Source: an uncultured Selenomonadaceae bacterium (GTDB lineage Bacteria; Bacillota; Negativicutes; Selenomonadales; Selenomonadaceae). From it: a DNA stretch of 43,433 nt. The stretch covers positions 1 through 43,433 of the forward strand of contig CAJOIA010000027.1 in assembly GCA_905234505.1 (NCBI GenBank), read 5' to 3'. Shown in pieces: positions 10,263-20,410 of this stretch; positions within the stretch are counted from its first letter, which is position 1; each line of letters opens with the position of its first letter. The notes below the pieces were generated by a model. The model had not been told where the DNA came from. It did no database searches and worked only from the letters and a program-made list of their open reading frames with translations. Both the position numbers and the translations under genes were made by a program.

Positions 10263-12521
10263 TTAATCACCACTCGGCATAATCGGACGCGAAACGCTGA
10301 AAACATTTTTAACGCGTCGCAACTGATTCATAATCCTTGAAACTTGCTCAGAATTTTTTACTTCAAGTCCCAGTCGAACTGTCGAAGTTTTATTGCTTTT
10401 GTTAGGTGACGCGTGCACTGAATGAATATTCACTTGCATAGCCGCCGGAACTGCTAAAAGATCAGTTAAAACGCCGCTCTTATCCACGCAAATAATTTCA
10501 ATTTCGACAACGTAAATTTTATCAGCGCCAATTTCCCAACTAACCTCAATCATTCTGTCAAGCTCGCCGTGTAAAATATTTGGACAATCGACGCGGTGAA
10601 TTGTAACGCCTCGCCCGCGTGTCACATAACCGGAGATTTCGTCGCCTGGAATTGGGTTACAACATTTCGCCAGCCTAACAAAAAAACCACTTTCGCCTTC
10701 AACGAGAACGCCGGTTTCACTTTTCGGCTGATTACTTCGCGCAGGTTGTTTAATTTCTTTCAAAAGCGCTGAAACTTCCTCCGGAGCATTTGAGGCTAAA
10801 TCTTTATTGTGCATTTCAACCAGCTTGGTGATAATCCCATTGATATGAATTGTGCCGTAGCCAATTTGCGAAAGTAAATCTTCTTCGCTGGGAATGCTCA
10901 TTTGCGCGGCAATTTTTGAAATTCTATCGCCCTTCAATAAATCTTTCGGTAAATATCCAAGTTTTTTTAGCTCTTCATCAATCATTTGGCGAGCGTGTTG
11001 TATATTTTCTTCGCGATTTTCTTTCTTAAACCAAGAACGAATTTTAGTCCGCGTGTCACTCGACGCCACGATATTCAGCCAATCCTTGCTTGGACCATTA
11101 TTTGAGCGATTTGTAATAATTTCAACATAATCGCCCGTGTGCAATTTATATTCCAGCGGAACAATTTTACCGTTAACCTTGGCGCCGACGCAATGATGCC
11201 CAACTTGCGAATGAATCCGGTATGCAAAATCTATCGGATTTGAACCTTTCGGCAATGAAATTAATTCGCCAACCGGCGTGAATACAAAAACTTCATCGCT
11301 GAAAATATCAATCTTCAACGCCTCAAGATATTCTTTAGGGTCTTTAATTTCACGCTGAAGTTGAACCATTTGATGAAGCCAAGACATTTTTTGATCAGAC
11401 GCTGCAGAGGCTTTGACACTTTGCCCAGTTTCTTTGTACTTCCAATGAGCAGCTACGCCATATTCCGAAATTTGGTGCATTGCATAAGTACGAATCTGAA
11501 TTTCCAGCGGATAACCCAAAACCATAACCGTTGTATGAAGCGAGCGATATCCATTAGTTTTCGGCACGGCAATATAATCTTTAAATCTGCCAGGTATCGG
11601 TTTCCAGCGCGAATGAATTATCCCAAGTACATTATAACAATCTGGCACTGTATCAACTAAAATTCGCACAGCAAACAAATCATAAATCGCGCCGATTTCT
11701 TTTTTGTCGCGAATCATTTTTTTATAAATGCTGTAAAAATGCTTGGCGCGCCCGCTGATTGAAGCGTGAATATCAAGGTCATCAAATTCTTCTTCAATCT
11801 GCTTAACCGCCTCAGTGATATAAATTTGCCGCGCCTTGCGTTTAATCTTTACATTTTCCACCAGGTCATAGTAAATTTCCGGCTCAAGGTAGCGCAGGCT
11901 CAAATCTTCCAGTTCCCATTTGATATTTGAAATGCCAAGTCGATTCGCTATCGGCGCATATATTTCAAGAGTCTCTTTCGCTATGCGCTTTTGTTTGTCC
12001 GCGCGCATGTATTTTAATGTGCGCATATTGTGTAGCCTATCCGCCAATTTTATCATTATAACGCGTATGTCTTGCGCCATCGCTATTATCATTTTCCGAT
12101 AAGTTTCAAGCTGCTGTTCCTCTTTCAAGCGCGCGCGTTCAACGTCTTTTTTGCCGCGTTGCTTTGTTTCGCCTTGTATCGTTAGTAAACTTATTTTCGT
12201 TACTCCATCTATTAGTAGCGCCATTTCGTCGCCAAATATGTCGCGTATTTGTTCGAGCGTGAATAATGTATCTTCAACAACGTCGTGCATCAGAGCCGCC
12301 GCTATTGTTACGTCGTCTAAATGCAATTCAGTTAATATTTCAGCAACACTAAGCGGGTGAATTATGTACGGTTCGCCACTCGCTCGCACTTGGGCGCTAT
12401 GCCCTTCCGACGCTATTAAATATGCGCGCTCAATCATTGCGATGTTTGAATTGGGCGCATAACTTTTTACCAGTGAAATTAGCGATTCAATTGTGGGTAT
12501 TTTGCGGTCTTTGTCGTTCAT
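10263..12521 (-). CDS. relA: Bifunctional (p)ppGpp synthetase/hydrolase RelA/SpoT
   Basis: 752 aa with HD domain (HDVVEDT), synthetase, TGS and ACT domains. Confidence 0.96.
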   Translation of the reverse strand: MNDKDRKIPTIESLISLVKSYAPNSNIAMIERAYLIASEGHSAQVRASGEPYIIHPLSVAEILTELHLDDVTIAAALMHDVVEDTLFTLEQIRDIFGDEMALLIDGVTKISLLTIQGETKQRGKKDVERARLKEEQQLETYRKMIIAMAQDIRVIMIKLADRLHNMRTLKYMRADKQKRIAKETLEIYAPIANRLGISNIKWELEDLSLRYLEPEIYYDLVENVKIKRKARQIYITEAVKQIEEEFDDLDIHASISGRAKHFYSIYKKMIRDKKEIGAIYDLFAVRILVDTVPDCYNVLGIIHSRWKPIPGRFKDYIAVPKTNGYRSLHTTVMVLGYPLEIQIRTYAMHQISEYGVAAHWKYKETGQSVKASAASDQKMSWLHQMVQLQREIKDPKEYLEALKIDIFSDEVFVFTPVGELISLPKGSNPIDFAYRIHSQVGHHCVGAKVNGKIVPLEYKLHTGDYVEIITNRSNNGPSKDWLNIVASSDTRTKIRSWFKKENREENIQHARQMIDEELKKLGYLPKDLLKGDRISKIAAQMSIPSEEDLLSQIGYGTIHINGIITKLVEMHNKDLASNAPEEVSALLKEIKQPARSNQPKSETGVLVEGESGFFVRLAKCCNPIPGDEISGYVTRGRGVTIHRVDCPNILHGELDRMIEVSWEIGADKIYVVEIEIICVDKSGVLTDLLAVPAAMQVNIHSVHASPNKSNKTSTVRLGLEVKNSEQVSRIMNQLRRVKNVFSVSRPIMPSGD

Positions 12522-13897
12522 GGTATCACTCCAATAACTATTTTGTAGTCGTTAAATTCGTGTAATATACGCCAAGGGCGGTGAGTTAATTGAATAAATT
12601 CGTCAAAGCGGTCGTTGTCAATGAGAGCGATAATTTTTTTGTGAGAAATTAATTCAGAAAAGCGAATGAAGGGCATAACATTAACGGCAGTCCAGGAATT
12701 ATTATTTGGGCGTAATTCGGCGAGGCGCGCGTCGGTTTCAAGGCGATAAACAGTTAAACCGGTATAAAAAGTAAGAGATCCAGGGTAAAATTTGCGGAAG
12801 CTGACGATTGAATAATCTGTGCGAATGAACTGAACAGCAGATTTAGCGGAATGGCGTTCGAGAATAGGAATGGCGGCGAAGTTGCCAATGAAAAGTAATA
12901 AAGCAGAAACAGCAGCAAGTTGGAAAATGACTCGCGGATTAATGAACTGAGTAAATAAAATAGATAATGGAATTACGTAAGGAAAAGTATAAGTGGGATA
13001 TTTGGTAGCAGCAAGTTGGAAAAAAACAAAGACAGTAAGAGCCCAAATGAAAAGGAAACGATTGAGAGCTGAGCGCGGCGTCTTGAATTGAAAAATAGCG
13101 AAAGAGTAAGGACAGAAACCAATGAAGAAAACAATGAAGTAATAATACCAAACATTAAAGATAGGGTGTTCGCTGACAGTGGCGCGCAGTAAATTATGAA
13201 CCCCAAAGAATTGATAAATGAAGTCGTCGCCGTGAATAATGTACATAGGCAGATACCAACTGGCGGCTATTAACAGGAAAATGGCGATGCCGCGGGCGCG
13301 GAAAAGAGCAACTAAATGGGAAAGGCGAGATTCGGCGCATAAAAAAATAAAAATAATGAGGGCGGGCAGGCAGAAACCGATGGGACCTTTGGTGAGCACA
13401 GCAAAAGCCGCCGCAGTCCAAGCGAGATCGTAAAGCGCGGTCTTTTTTTTTGTGTAACCGAAATAAAATGCGAATAACGCGGCGGAAATGAAAAAAACAA
13501 GGGTCATATCGGTGATAATGGCGTGAGCGACGTACCAAAATTCGACGGAACAGCACAAAATCACAGCAGCGCAAAACGCGCTTTTTTTATTTAAGAGTAA
13601 TTTCGCGCAGAAATAAGTAAGAGCGACGCAAGCGGTAGCCATTACAGCCGAGGGAAATCGCAAGGCAAATTCATTCACGCCGAATATTTTGCACGATATA
13701 AGCAGTTCCCAGTAAAAAAATATTGGTTTGTCGTACCAGTAGTTACCATAAATGCGAGGCGAAAACCAATCGCCCGCTTCAAGCATTTCTTTGACGGTCA
13801 GCGCATAGCAATTTTCAGTCGGATCTGTCACTGGTAGTAGCCAATTGCCTAAAAAGAATAACGCAAAACATAGTCCTATTAAAATTCTAATTTCCAT
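12518..13897 (-). CDS. GT39/PMT-family (ArnT-like) membrane glycosyltransferase
   Basis: 459 aa; TDPTENCYALTVKEML..GDWFSPRIYGNYWYDKPIFFYWE motif; multispanning. Overlaps relA by 4 nt and recJ by 11 nt. Confidence 0.85.
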   Translation of the reverse strand: MEIRILIGLCFALFFLGNWLLPVTDPTENCYALTVKEMLEAGDWFSPRIYGNYWYDKPIFFYWELLISCKIFGVNEFALRFPSAVMATACVALTYFCAKLLLNKKSAFCAAVILCCSVEFWYVAHAIITDMTLVFFISAALFAFYFGYTKKKTALYDLAWTAAAFAVLTKGPIGFCLPALIIFIFLCAESRLSHLVALFRARGIAIFLLIAASWYLPMYIIHGDDFIYQFFGVHNLLRATVSEHPIFNVWYYYFIVFFIGFCPYSFAIFQFKTPRSALNRFLFIWALTVFVFFQLAATKYPTYTFPYVIPLSILFTQFINPRVIFQLAAVSALLLFIGNFAAIPILERHSAKSAVQFIRTDYSIVSFRKFYPGSLTFYTGLTVYRLETDARLAELRPNNNSWTAVNVMPFIRFSELISHKKIIALIDNDRFDEFIQLTHRPWRILHEFNDYKIVIGVIP

Positions 13898-15884
13898 TTA
13901 GTCTAAATGTCCTCGAATTATTTAAATTTCTTTTACCAGCGGCGGGCATATCGAAAAATTTATTTTCCTCAGTAAATCTAATCAAGCCAAGCTCGCGGAA
14001 AACTTCAATCACAGTCAAAATCGTATTTAAAGAAAGATTTTTGCCGTTCGATTCATTGAAAAGTGTAGTAATGGCGTAGCCGTCAAACAGTCTATTTTTA
14101 CGTCGATAAACTTTGAGAAATTTATAAACGTCCGTGAGCAATTCGCGCGTCAAAATAATTTTTTCATTGGTAGAAGGCGCAATATCACTAACAAAACATT
14201 TACGTTGAATATTGCCCTGCCATTCGTCCACGCCAATTTGATAAACAATATCCACCGGCGAATTTTCAATGATGCTAGCAAAACGCGCTGCGCCAAATGC
14301 CACCGCAAGAATATTTTCACCTTCGCCATTGTCAGACATAATAGCAAAACTCAAATGAGATTTGTCGTTGCCAATAATTTTAGCAGAGGAGCAAGAGACA
14401 TTGCGGCAAGCGAAGAGCGGCACAGGGTTATCAACGCCGCAAGGCTCAAGGGATTGAAATTCTTCAGCGGTAGTTAAATCGATATGAGCAGGAGAAATGA
14501 GAGCATCGACAATGCACGTTGGAGGGAAGTCGGCGTCGCTAAGGTGACTTTTAACATATTCATCAAAGCGGCGCTGAAATTCTGATAGATTGCGAGTGGC
14601 TAATGAAAAACCCGCCGCTTGTTTATGTCCACCGTAATTTTCAAAAAGCTCATTCATAGAATCCAGAGCCTCTTTCATGTGCAACGCCGGAATACTTCGA
14701 CATGAGCCGCGTGAAATAAATTCGCCTTCAGCAATTACAACTGTAGGCAATGTATATTTTTCAACCAATTTAGAGGCAGTCAAGCCGATAACGCCAGGAT
14801 TCCAGCGCCTGTCGCAAATCGTAATTGCCCACAAATCGCCGCCTTTTTCGTCGCGCAGAATTTGAACTTTTTCTTCAGCTTGCGTGAAAATCTGTCGCTC
14901 AATGCGTTTACGCTCGCTATTCATCATTTCAAGGCGCTCGGCAATTTCTTCAGCTTCAGTTTCGTCTTCGCTCATTAACAGTTTTGCACCAGTTGACGCA
15001 CTTTCAAGCCGACCGATAGAATTTAAACGCGGAGCAATTTGAAAGGCGACTTTCGACGCAGAAATTGTTTTGTTTTCCAAACCGGCAATTCGAACTAGAG
15101 CATTTAAACCAATACAGCGGCTGTTGCTCATTTTTTTTAAACCAATACGAACGATTTTTCGATTTTCGCCAGTGAGCGGCACTAAATCAGCAATAGTAGC
15201 CAATGCCGCCACTTCAATATCAGTTATGTATTCGTCGAAGCGGATATGTTTAATTTCCTGCGCGAGAGCCTGACAAAGTTTAAAAGCAACGCTCGCGCCG
15301 CACAAATTTTTTTCTGGATAATTACAATTAGGCTGATGAGGATCGATAATTGCAACAGCGTCAATAATTTCTTCCAGTGCGGGAAGGTGATGGTCGGTAA
15401 CAATGACTTCAAGCCTGTCGCTAACCTCAGCAATTTCTTTCGCATTGGAAATACCGCAGTCAACCGAAATTAAAAGAGTTACGCCTCTTGCGATAATTTT
15501 CTCAAGCGCTGGAATATTCAAGCCGTAACCTTCACTGCGCTCGGGAATGTAAGTAATAACTCGCCCGCCAAATTTCCTAAGCGCCCGCGTCAAAAGCGCC
15601 GTTCCGCTCATCCCGTCAACGTCATAATCGCCATAAACGCAAATTTTTTCGTCGCTCTCAATCGCCGCGATAATCCTGTCAACCGCATCTTCCATGCCGC
15701 TCATTTCAAAAGGATTATAAAATTCCTGCGCGACTTCCGGATTTAAAAATTTATTGGCTTCTTCAGCAGTGGTTATGCCGCGGTGAATTAAAATTTTAGC
15801 CGTTAATTCGTTAATACCAGCGGCGCGAGCCAATTCAGATACTTTTTGCGTATCGTCGTTTTTTACTTGCCATATTTTTTGCAT
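13887..15884 (-). CDS. recJ: Single-stranded-DNA-specific exonuclease RecJ
   Basis: YGDYDVDGMSGTALL, VTDHHLP, NPGVIGLTASKLVEKY, GGHKQAAGFSL motifs. Confidence 0.96.
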   Translation of the reverse strand: MQKIWQVKNDDTQKVSELARAAGINELTAKILIHRGITTAEEANKFLNPEVAQEFYNPFEMSGMEDAVDRIIAAIESDEKICVYGDYDVDGMSGTALLTRALRKFGGRVITYIPERSEGYGLNIPALEKIIARGVTLLISVDCGISNAKEIAEVSDRLEVIVTDHHLPALEEIIDAVAIIDPHQPNCNYPEKNLCGASVAFKLCQALAQEIKHIRFDEYITDIEVAALATIADLVPLTGENRKIVRIGLKKMSNSRCIGLNALVRIAGLENKTISASKVAFQIAPRLNSIGRLESASTGAKLLMSEDETEAEEIAERLEMMNSERKRIERQIFTQAEEKVQILRDEKGGDLWAITICDRRWNPGVIGLTASKLVEKYTLPTVVIAEGEFISRGSCRSIPALHMKEALDSMNELFENYGGHKQAAGFSLATRNLSEFQRRFDEYVKSHLSDADFPPTCIVDALISPAHIDLTTAEEFQSLEPCGVDNPVPLFACRNVSCSSAKIIGNDKSHLSFAIMSDNGEGENILAVAFGAARFASIIENSPVDIVYQIGVDEWQGNIQRKCFVSDIAPSTNEKIILTRELLTDVYKFLKVYRRKNRLFDGYAITTLFNESNGKNLSLNTILTVIEVFRELGLIRFTEENKFFDMPAAGKRNLNNSRTFRLNGN

Positions 15885-15896
15885 TGTGAATATCCT

Positions 15897-16751
15897 CTAC
15901 TTTTTGCTAAAATTTTTCAATGTTAACCATAATGGTCCCGCAATAAATATCGAAGAATAACAGCCTGAGACAAAACCGACGCAAAGTGCGAAAGCGAAAT
16001 CTTGAGTAGTATCGCCGCCGAAGAAAAGCAGAGCGAGCGTAGTGAAGAGGCAAGTAGAAACGGTATAGATAGATCTGGTAAGAGTTTGAGCGATAGAGCG
16101 GTTAACGATATCAGCGAGAGAAGAATGGCGATTGAAATGGAGTCGAAGGTTTTCGCGGATGCGATCGAAAATGACGATGGTATCATTAATGGAATAACCG
16201 ACGATAGTGAGCAAAGCGGCGATGAAAGAAGAGTCGATAATTCTTTGAGAGAAAGAAAAAGCGGCGAGGACGATTAAGATATCGTGGAATAGGGCGATGA
16301 TAGCGGCTAGAGCGAAAGATAATTCGAAGCGGAAAGCGATATAAGCGATAATGAGGAGCCAAGAGAAAAGGAGAGCGTAAGCGGCGTTAAAAATTAATTC
16401 AGTGCCGATAGTAGCGCCGACCTTTTCGAAACGCAGGACAGTGAAATTATCGACAGAGCGGAGAGCGTTGAAAACAGCGGTTTTGTCGTGTTCGTCCAAA
16501 TCGATAGTGCGGATTATGACGGCATTAGAATTAGAGAGTTGGATAGTAGCGTTATCGAGAGCGAGAGGCTGGAGAGCGTTGCGAATGGAAGCGATTTGAA
16601 CAGGTGAATCGAATTTCAGATCGAGGATAGAGCCGCCGGTGAAATCGATACCGAAATTGAGACCGCGGGAAGCGAAAGAAAATAAGCCGCAAGCGATAAT
16701 GATTAGAGAGATAGCGAACCAAAGTTTAGAGCGGGAAGCAATATCAAGCAT
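15897..16751 (-). CDS. secF: Protein translocase subunit SecF
   Basis: GLNFGIDFTGGSILDLKF; YSINDTIVIFDRIRENLR. Confidence 0.96.
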   Translation of the reverse strand: MLDIASRSKLWFAISLIIIACGLFSFASRGLNFGIDFTGGSILDLKFDSPVQIASIRNALQPLALDNATIQLSNSNAVIIRTIDLDEHDKTAVFNALRSVDNFTVLRFEKVGATIGTELIFNAAYALLFSWLLIIAYIAFRFELSFALAAIIALFHDILIVLAAFSFSQRIIDSSFIAALLTIVGYSINDTIVIFDRIRENLRLHFNRHSSLADIVNRSIAQTLTRSIYTVSTCLFTTLALLFFGGDTTQDFAFALCVGFVSGCYSSIFIAGPLWLTLKNFSKK

Positions 16752-17985
16752 TATGATTCACCGCCTTAAAAATAGTGAAGCCGTTAGCAGCGAAGAAAGC
16801 GGGGCTATCAGTCAAACGCGAATTGATTAAGAGTTTGAGCAGGTAATGAGTAAGAGTGAGAGCGGTGAACATAGAAAGAGCGACGCCGATACCAAGAGTG
16901 ATAGCGAAGCCGCGAATATTGCCGGAGCCGAACAAGAAAAGTACGAACGCGGCGATAATGGTAGTGGTGTTAGAGTCGAAGATCGTAGTGAAGGCGCGTT
17001 TGAAACCGGAGTCCATAGCAAGGCGAATTGACTTACCAAGTTGGAATTCCTCTTTGAAATGTTCGAAGATGAGCACGTTAGCGTCGACAGCCATACCGAT
17101 AGAAAGTATAATGCCGGAGATGCCGGGTAAAGTCAACGTAGCGTCTAAAGCCTTAAGAATAGCGAGCAGTAGCATAGTATAAGCCAAAAGCGAGATATTA
17201 GCGATGAAACCGCAAGCGCGGTAGAAAAGCAGCATAAAAACAAGAACAGCAGCGATACCGATAATGAAAGCGGTTTCAGATTTAAGTTTAGAATCGAGAC
17301 CGAGCGAAGGACCAACAGTGCGCGTTTCGATGATATTAACTTTAACAGGCAAAGCGCCACTTCTGAGCAAAATAGCCAAACGCTGAGCCTCCTCCAAATT
17401 GCGTTGACCGGAGATTTCGGCGCGACCCCCCAAGATAGGTTCGCGAACAACAGGATTAGTTAAAAGTTCGCCGTCGAGCAGAATAGCGATAGTGCGACCG
17501 ACGTTATTAAGAGTAGCGTCAGCGAATTTATCAGCGCCCTCGGGCGAAAATTCGAGATTAACGACGCATTGATTATTTTGCAGAGCGGGCTGAGCGTCTT
17601 TTAAATCGGAGCCGGTGAGCAAAGTATTACCGTCTTCGTCTTTGAATTCGAGCATAGCGGTTTTACCGATAGTAGCGATAGCCTTATCGGGATCCTTAAT
17701 GCCGGGTAATTCAATAATGACGCGACGGGAGCCTTCACGCTGAATGATGGGTTCAGTTAATCCGAGTTCATTAATTCTGCGATCCAATATAGAAACAACG
17801 CGGATCATAGCGTCATCGTCGACCTTAGCAATATCGGTATCTTCAGCCTCAAGTAAGACGTGCGTCCCACCCATTAAATCCAAACCTTGTCGAATTGAAT
17901 TTGCTAAGGGACGAATGAAAATTACAAATACAGCCACAATTGCAATCAGACAGATTAACAATTTAGCAAAAACATCTTTTCGCAA
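16744..17985 (-). CDS. secD: Protein translocase subunit SecD
   Basis: LGLDLMGGTHVLLE-type motif, ISGQRNLEEAQRLAILLRSGALPVKV, GMAVDANVLIFEHFKEE; 8-nt overlap with secF. Confidence 0.96.
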   Translation of the reverse strand: MRKDVFAKLLICLIAIVAVFVIFIRPLANSIRQGLDLMGGTHVLLEAEDTDIAKVDDDAMIRVVSILDRRINELGLTEPIIQREGSRRVIIELPGIKDPDKAIATIGKTAMLEFKDEDGNTLLTGSDLKDAQPALQNNQCVVNLEFSPEGADKFADATLNNVGRTIAILLDGELLTNPVVREPILGGRAEISGQRNLEEAQRLAILLRSGALPVKVNIIETRTVGPSLGLDSKLKSETAFIIGIAAVLVFMLLFYRACGFIANISLLAYTMLLLAILKALDATLTLPGISGIILSIGMAVDANVLIFEHFKEEFQLGKSIRLAMDSGFKRAFTTIFDSNTTTIIAAFVLFLFGSGNIRGFAITLGIGVALSMFTALTLTHYLLKLLINSRLTDSPAFFAANGFTIFKAVNHNA

Positions 17986-18073
17986 AAAAAATTTCTCCTT
18001 TCGATAATTTATGCTAAAATATACTATAATATTTTAATCAAGGCAAGTAATTGAGGGTGCAATCGCATAAGCT

Positions 18074-18118
18074 AAAAATAAAACAACCGCGCAAACCTAG
18101 CAAGTAGCGCGGAGTTAT
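18074..18118 (-). terminator. Intrinsic terminator at the end of the sulfate operon
   Basis: Inverted repeat CCGCGC (18087-18092) / GCGCGG (18107-18112); followed on the minus strand by TTGTTTTATTTTT. Confidence 0.75.
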
Positions 18119-18133
18119 TTGAAGACAATAATT

Positions 18134-19402
18134 TTATTTTGGGCACTGCGCGAGTTCGCGAGCATTTACCAAAGGAACTTTTTCAAAGCGATAACCTTTC
18201 AGATTGCCGATTGAAATAATTTTTTTGCCGCGAATTTTAACAAAGCCGCACTCACTCAGCAGAATTATATCAAAATCAGTTGGATAATCAAAACTAAAGC
18301 CGGTAGTTGAAATTACATCGCCAATCTTATAAATTTTGTCTTGCGTTTCGGCAACGTGCGTAATTTCGCGTTTTTCCGCGTCATAATAAAATTCATCAAA
18401 AATTTCTGCGCGAAAACTCAAATTCTCAGTAACAAAAGTTGTGCCACTCGCCGCAGATTTTTCAGCGTTCAAAACAATTCCGCCGCCGGTTACATCGTAA
18501 CCTTCCACCAAAACAAATCTGCCCGTTGCCTAGAAATTTCCAAATTCATCAAAGGCAATTTCATTCTTCAGCTTGAAAATAATTTCTCCCACGTCATTCA
18601 ATCGGAGCTCTCGCGCAGGACTTTTACTTTCAAGAGTTGAGGCGTCAACCGTGCGAATTATCTTTTCAACGGTCGCTTCAACTTCAGCTGTCGCCAATTT
18701 CAATTTGTAATTTTTACCGGTAGTCAAGAAATTTTTGCCCATCCAAAAAACCGACGCACGCAGGCGATTTGAAATCTTCGGAGGCATATCAGTTAAGTGC
18801 GTGATAATTTCGCCGCTGTACCACAATAAATTTTGAGATTTTGAAATGATATTATCGCCCAAAAATCCGCTCACTGGAATAATTTTTTCCGGCGTAACAT
18901 TTAGCGTGGCAAGAAAATTTTTAATATCAGCGGCAACCTCATTAAATCGCGCCTCGGAATAATTAACCAAATCCATCTTATTAACAAGGACGAAAATTTT
19001 TTTAATGCCGAGCAATGACAATAGGTAAGCGTGCCTGCGCGATTGTTCCTGAACACCGGATTGAGCATCAATAACCAAAAATGCCGCATTCGCAGCACCG
19101 CTTATCATATTTTTCAAAAATTCCTTGTGACCAGGCGCGTCGATTATCAAATAATTTCGCTTAGCCGTAGCAAATTTAATCTGCGTCGTATCGATTGTAA
19201 TTCCCTGCTGGCGTTCCTCTGCAAAGGCGTCAAGCAAATACGCAAATTCAAAATCCTTGCCGGTTTCGTCAGCAATTTTCTGGACCCTATCGACAACGCC
19301 CTGAGGCAGTGATTTGGTATCATACAAAAGCCGCCCAATTATCGTAGATTTGCCGTGATCCACATGACCAACAAAAACAATTTTCAATTCGCTCATTTCC
19401 AT
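18134..19402 (-). pseudogene. cysN: Sulfate adenylyltransferase subunit 1 (GTPase): internal amber codon and probable domain-II deletion
   Basis: FVGHVDHGKSTIIGRLLYDTKSLP..DAPGHKEFLKNMISGAA..; ORF 18530-19402 stops at TAG (18530-18532), then the same frame continues ATGRFVLVEGYDVTGGGIV to 18134. ..LLWYSG joins directly to EIITHLTDMPPKISNRLRASVFWMGKN. Confidence 0.9.
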
Positions 19403-19405
19403 ACC

Positions 19406-20097
19406 TCACATATAACCTTCGCGCCGCAATTTCTGCAATGCGTAAGAATCTTCATTGTCTTGGGCGCGTCCCGCACGTTCGCCAACATTCGTGTTTTTCA
19501 GCTCTTCAATAATTTTGTCAAGTGTATCGGCTGTTGAACTAATTTTGCCCGTGCAACATTCACAGCCCAAACTGCGATAACGTTTGCCATTTTTAGCAAA
19601 ATATAAATCGATAATTGGAATTTGCTCACGGCGAATGTATTCCCAAATATCAAGCTCAGTCCAAGATAAAATCGGGTGCACGCGGATATGATGCCCCTTC
19701 GGAAAATCTGTCTTAAATTGATTCCAAAGTTCGGGAGGTTGATTTGTATAATCCCATGCGTCAGCTTCATTACGCTCGCTGAAAACTCTTTCTTTTGAAC
19801 GCGAGCCTTCTTCATCGCGTCGCACGCCGACAATTAATGAACGATTAATTTTATTCCAAGTTCTTCTGCAACGCGGTCGCGATATTCAATCATCGCCGGA
19901 ATTTTCCGCAGTGTGTCTACGTGAATAAACGGAAATGGCACATGCCCAAAAAAAGCTTTCTGCGCCAGCCACAGCATAACAGTTGAATCTTTACCGATTG
20001 ACCAAAGCATCCCCAGCTTACCGAGTTTGCAATAAGCTTCGCGCAGAATGTAAATACTTTCAGCTTCAAGTTCGTTAAGTCTGTCCATAAATTTCAC
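19406..20097 (-). pseudogene. cysD: Sulfate adenylyltransferase subunit 2 with internal deletion/frameshift
   Basis: 19834-20097 ends [12 protein letters not shown]; the frame with [19 protein letters not shown]...[10 protein letters not shown] runs to 19406. The central PP-loop-family segment between them is missing. Confidence 0.9.
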
Positions 20098-20100
20098 CCC

Positions 20101-20410
20101 TCAAAATTTATTCGCCTGCGTTTTGTCAACTTCAAGAATAATTTTTTCGCCATTGGTTTTTAAAATTTGCCACGTCAATTTTTGAGGCGAATCTTCAGCA
20201 AAAAGTTTAGCGCCCTTGCCGCCCAAATCCGCCGACAGCTGATAGCAAATTGCATTAGCCGGACAGATTTTCACGCAGGCACAGCAGCCTCAACAATCGC
20301 GCACATCACGAATTTTCGCGCAGGTCTTTTCCAAAAAAAAATAAATTGCCAGGGCAAATGTCAATGCACTTGCCACAGCCAACGCATTTATTTTTATCAA
20401 TCGTAACCAT
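20101..20410 (-). pseudogene. aprB: APS reductase beta subunit (ferredoxin-like): frameshift and Trp-to-opal nonsense
   Basis: MVTIDKNKCVGCGKCIDICPGNLFF in one frame; AKIRDVRDC*GCCACVKICPANAICYQLSADLGGKGAKLF...KTQANKF* in another; TGA at 20290-20292 sits at the expected Trp of DCWGC; A9 run (plus strand) at 20333-20341. Confidence 0.88.

Noticed and set aside
12939-13574. Short overlapping ORFs inside the GT39 gene
   Set aside because: Alternative frames of a CT-rich membrane protein gene; no independent motifs or Shine-Dalgarno support.
15923-17182. Several S/E/R-rich plus-strand ORFs and alternative-frame minus ORFs across secDF
   Set aside because: By-products of the CT-rich coding strand of secD/secF; secD and secF are clear in the main frame.
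20290-20292. TGA read as Trp (alternative genetic code)
   Set aside because: Other Trp codons in neighbouring genes are TGG, TGA/TAA/TAG terminate intact ORFs, and aprB also has a frameshift; a nonsense mutation is simpler.
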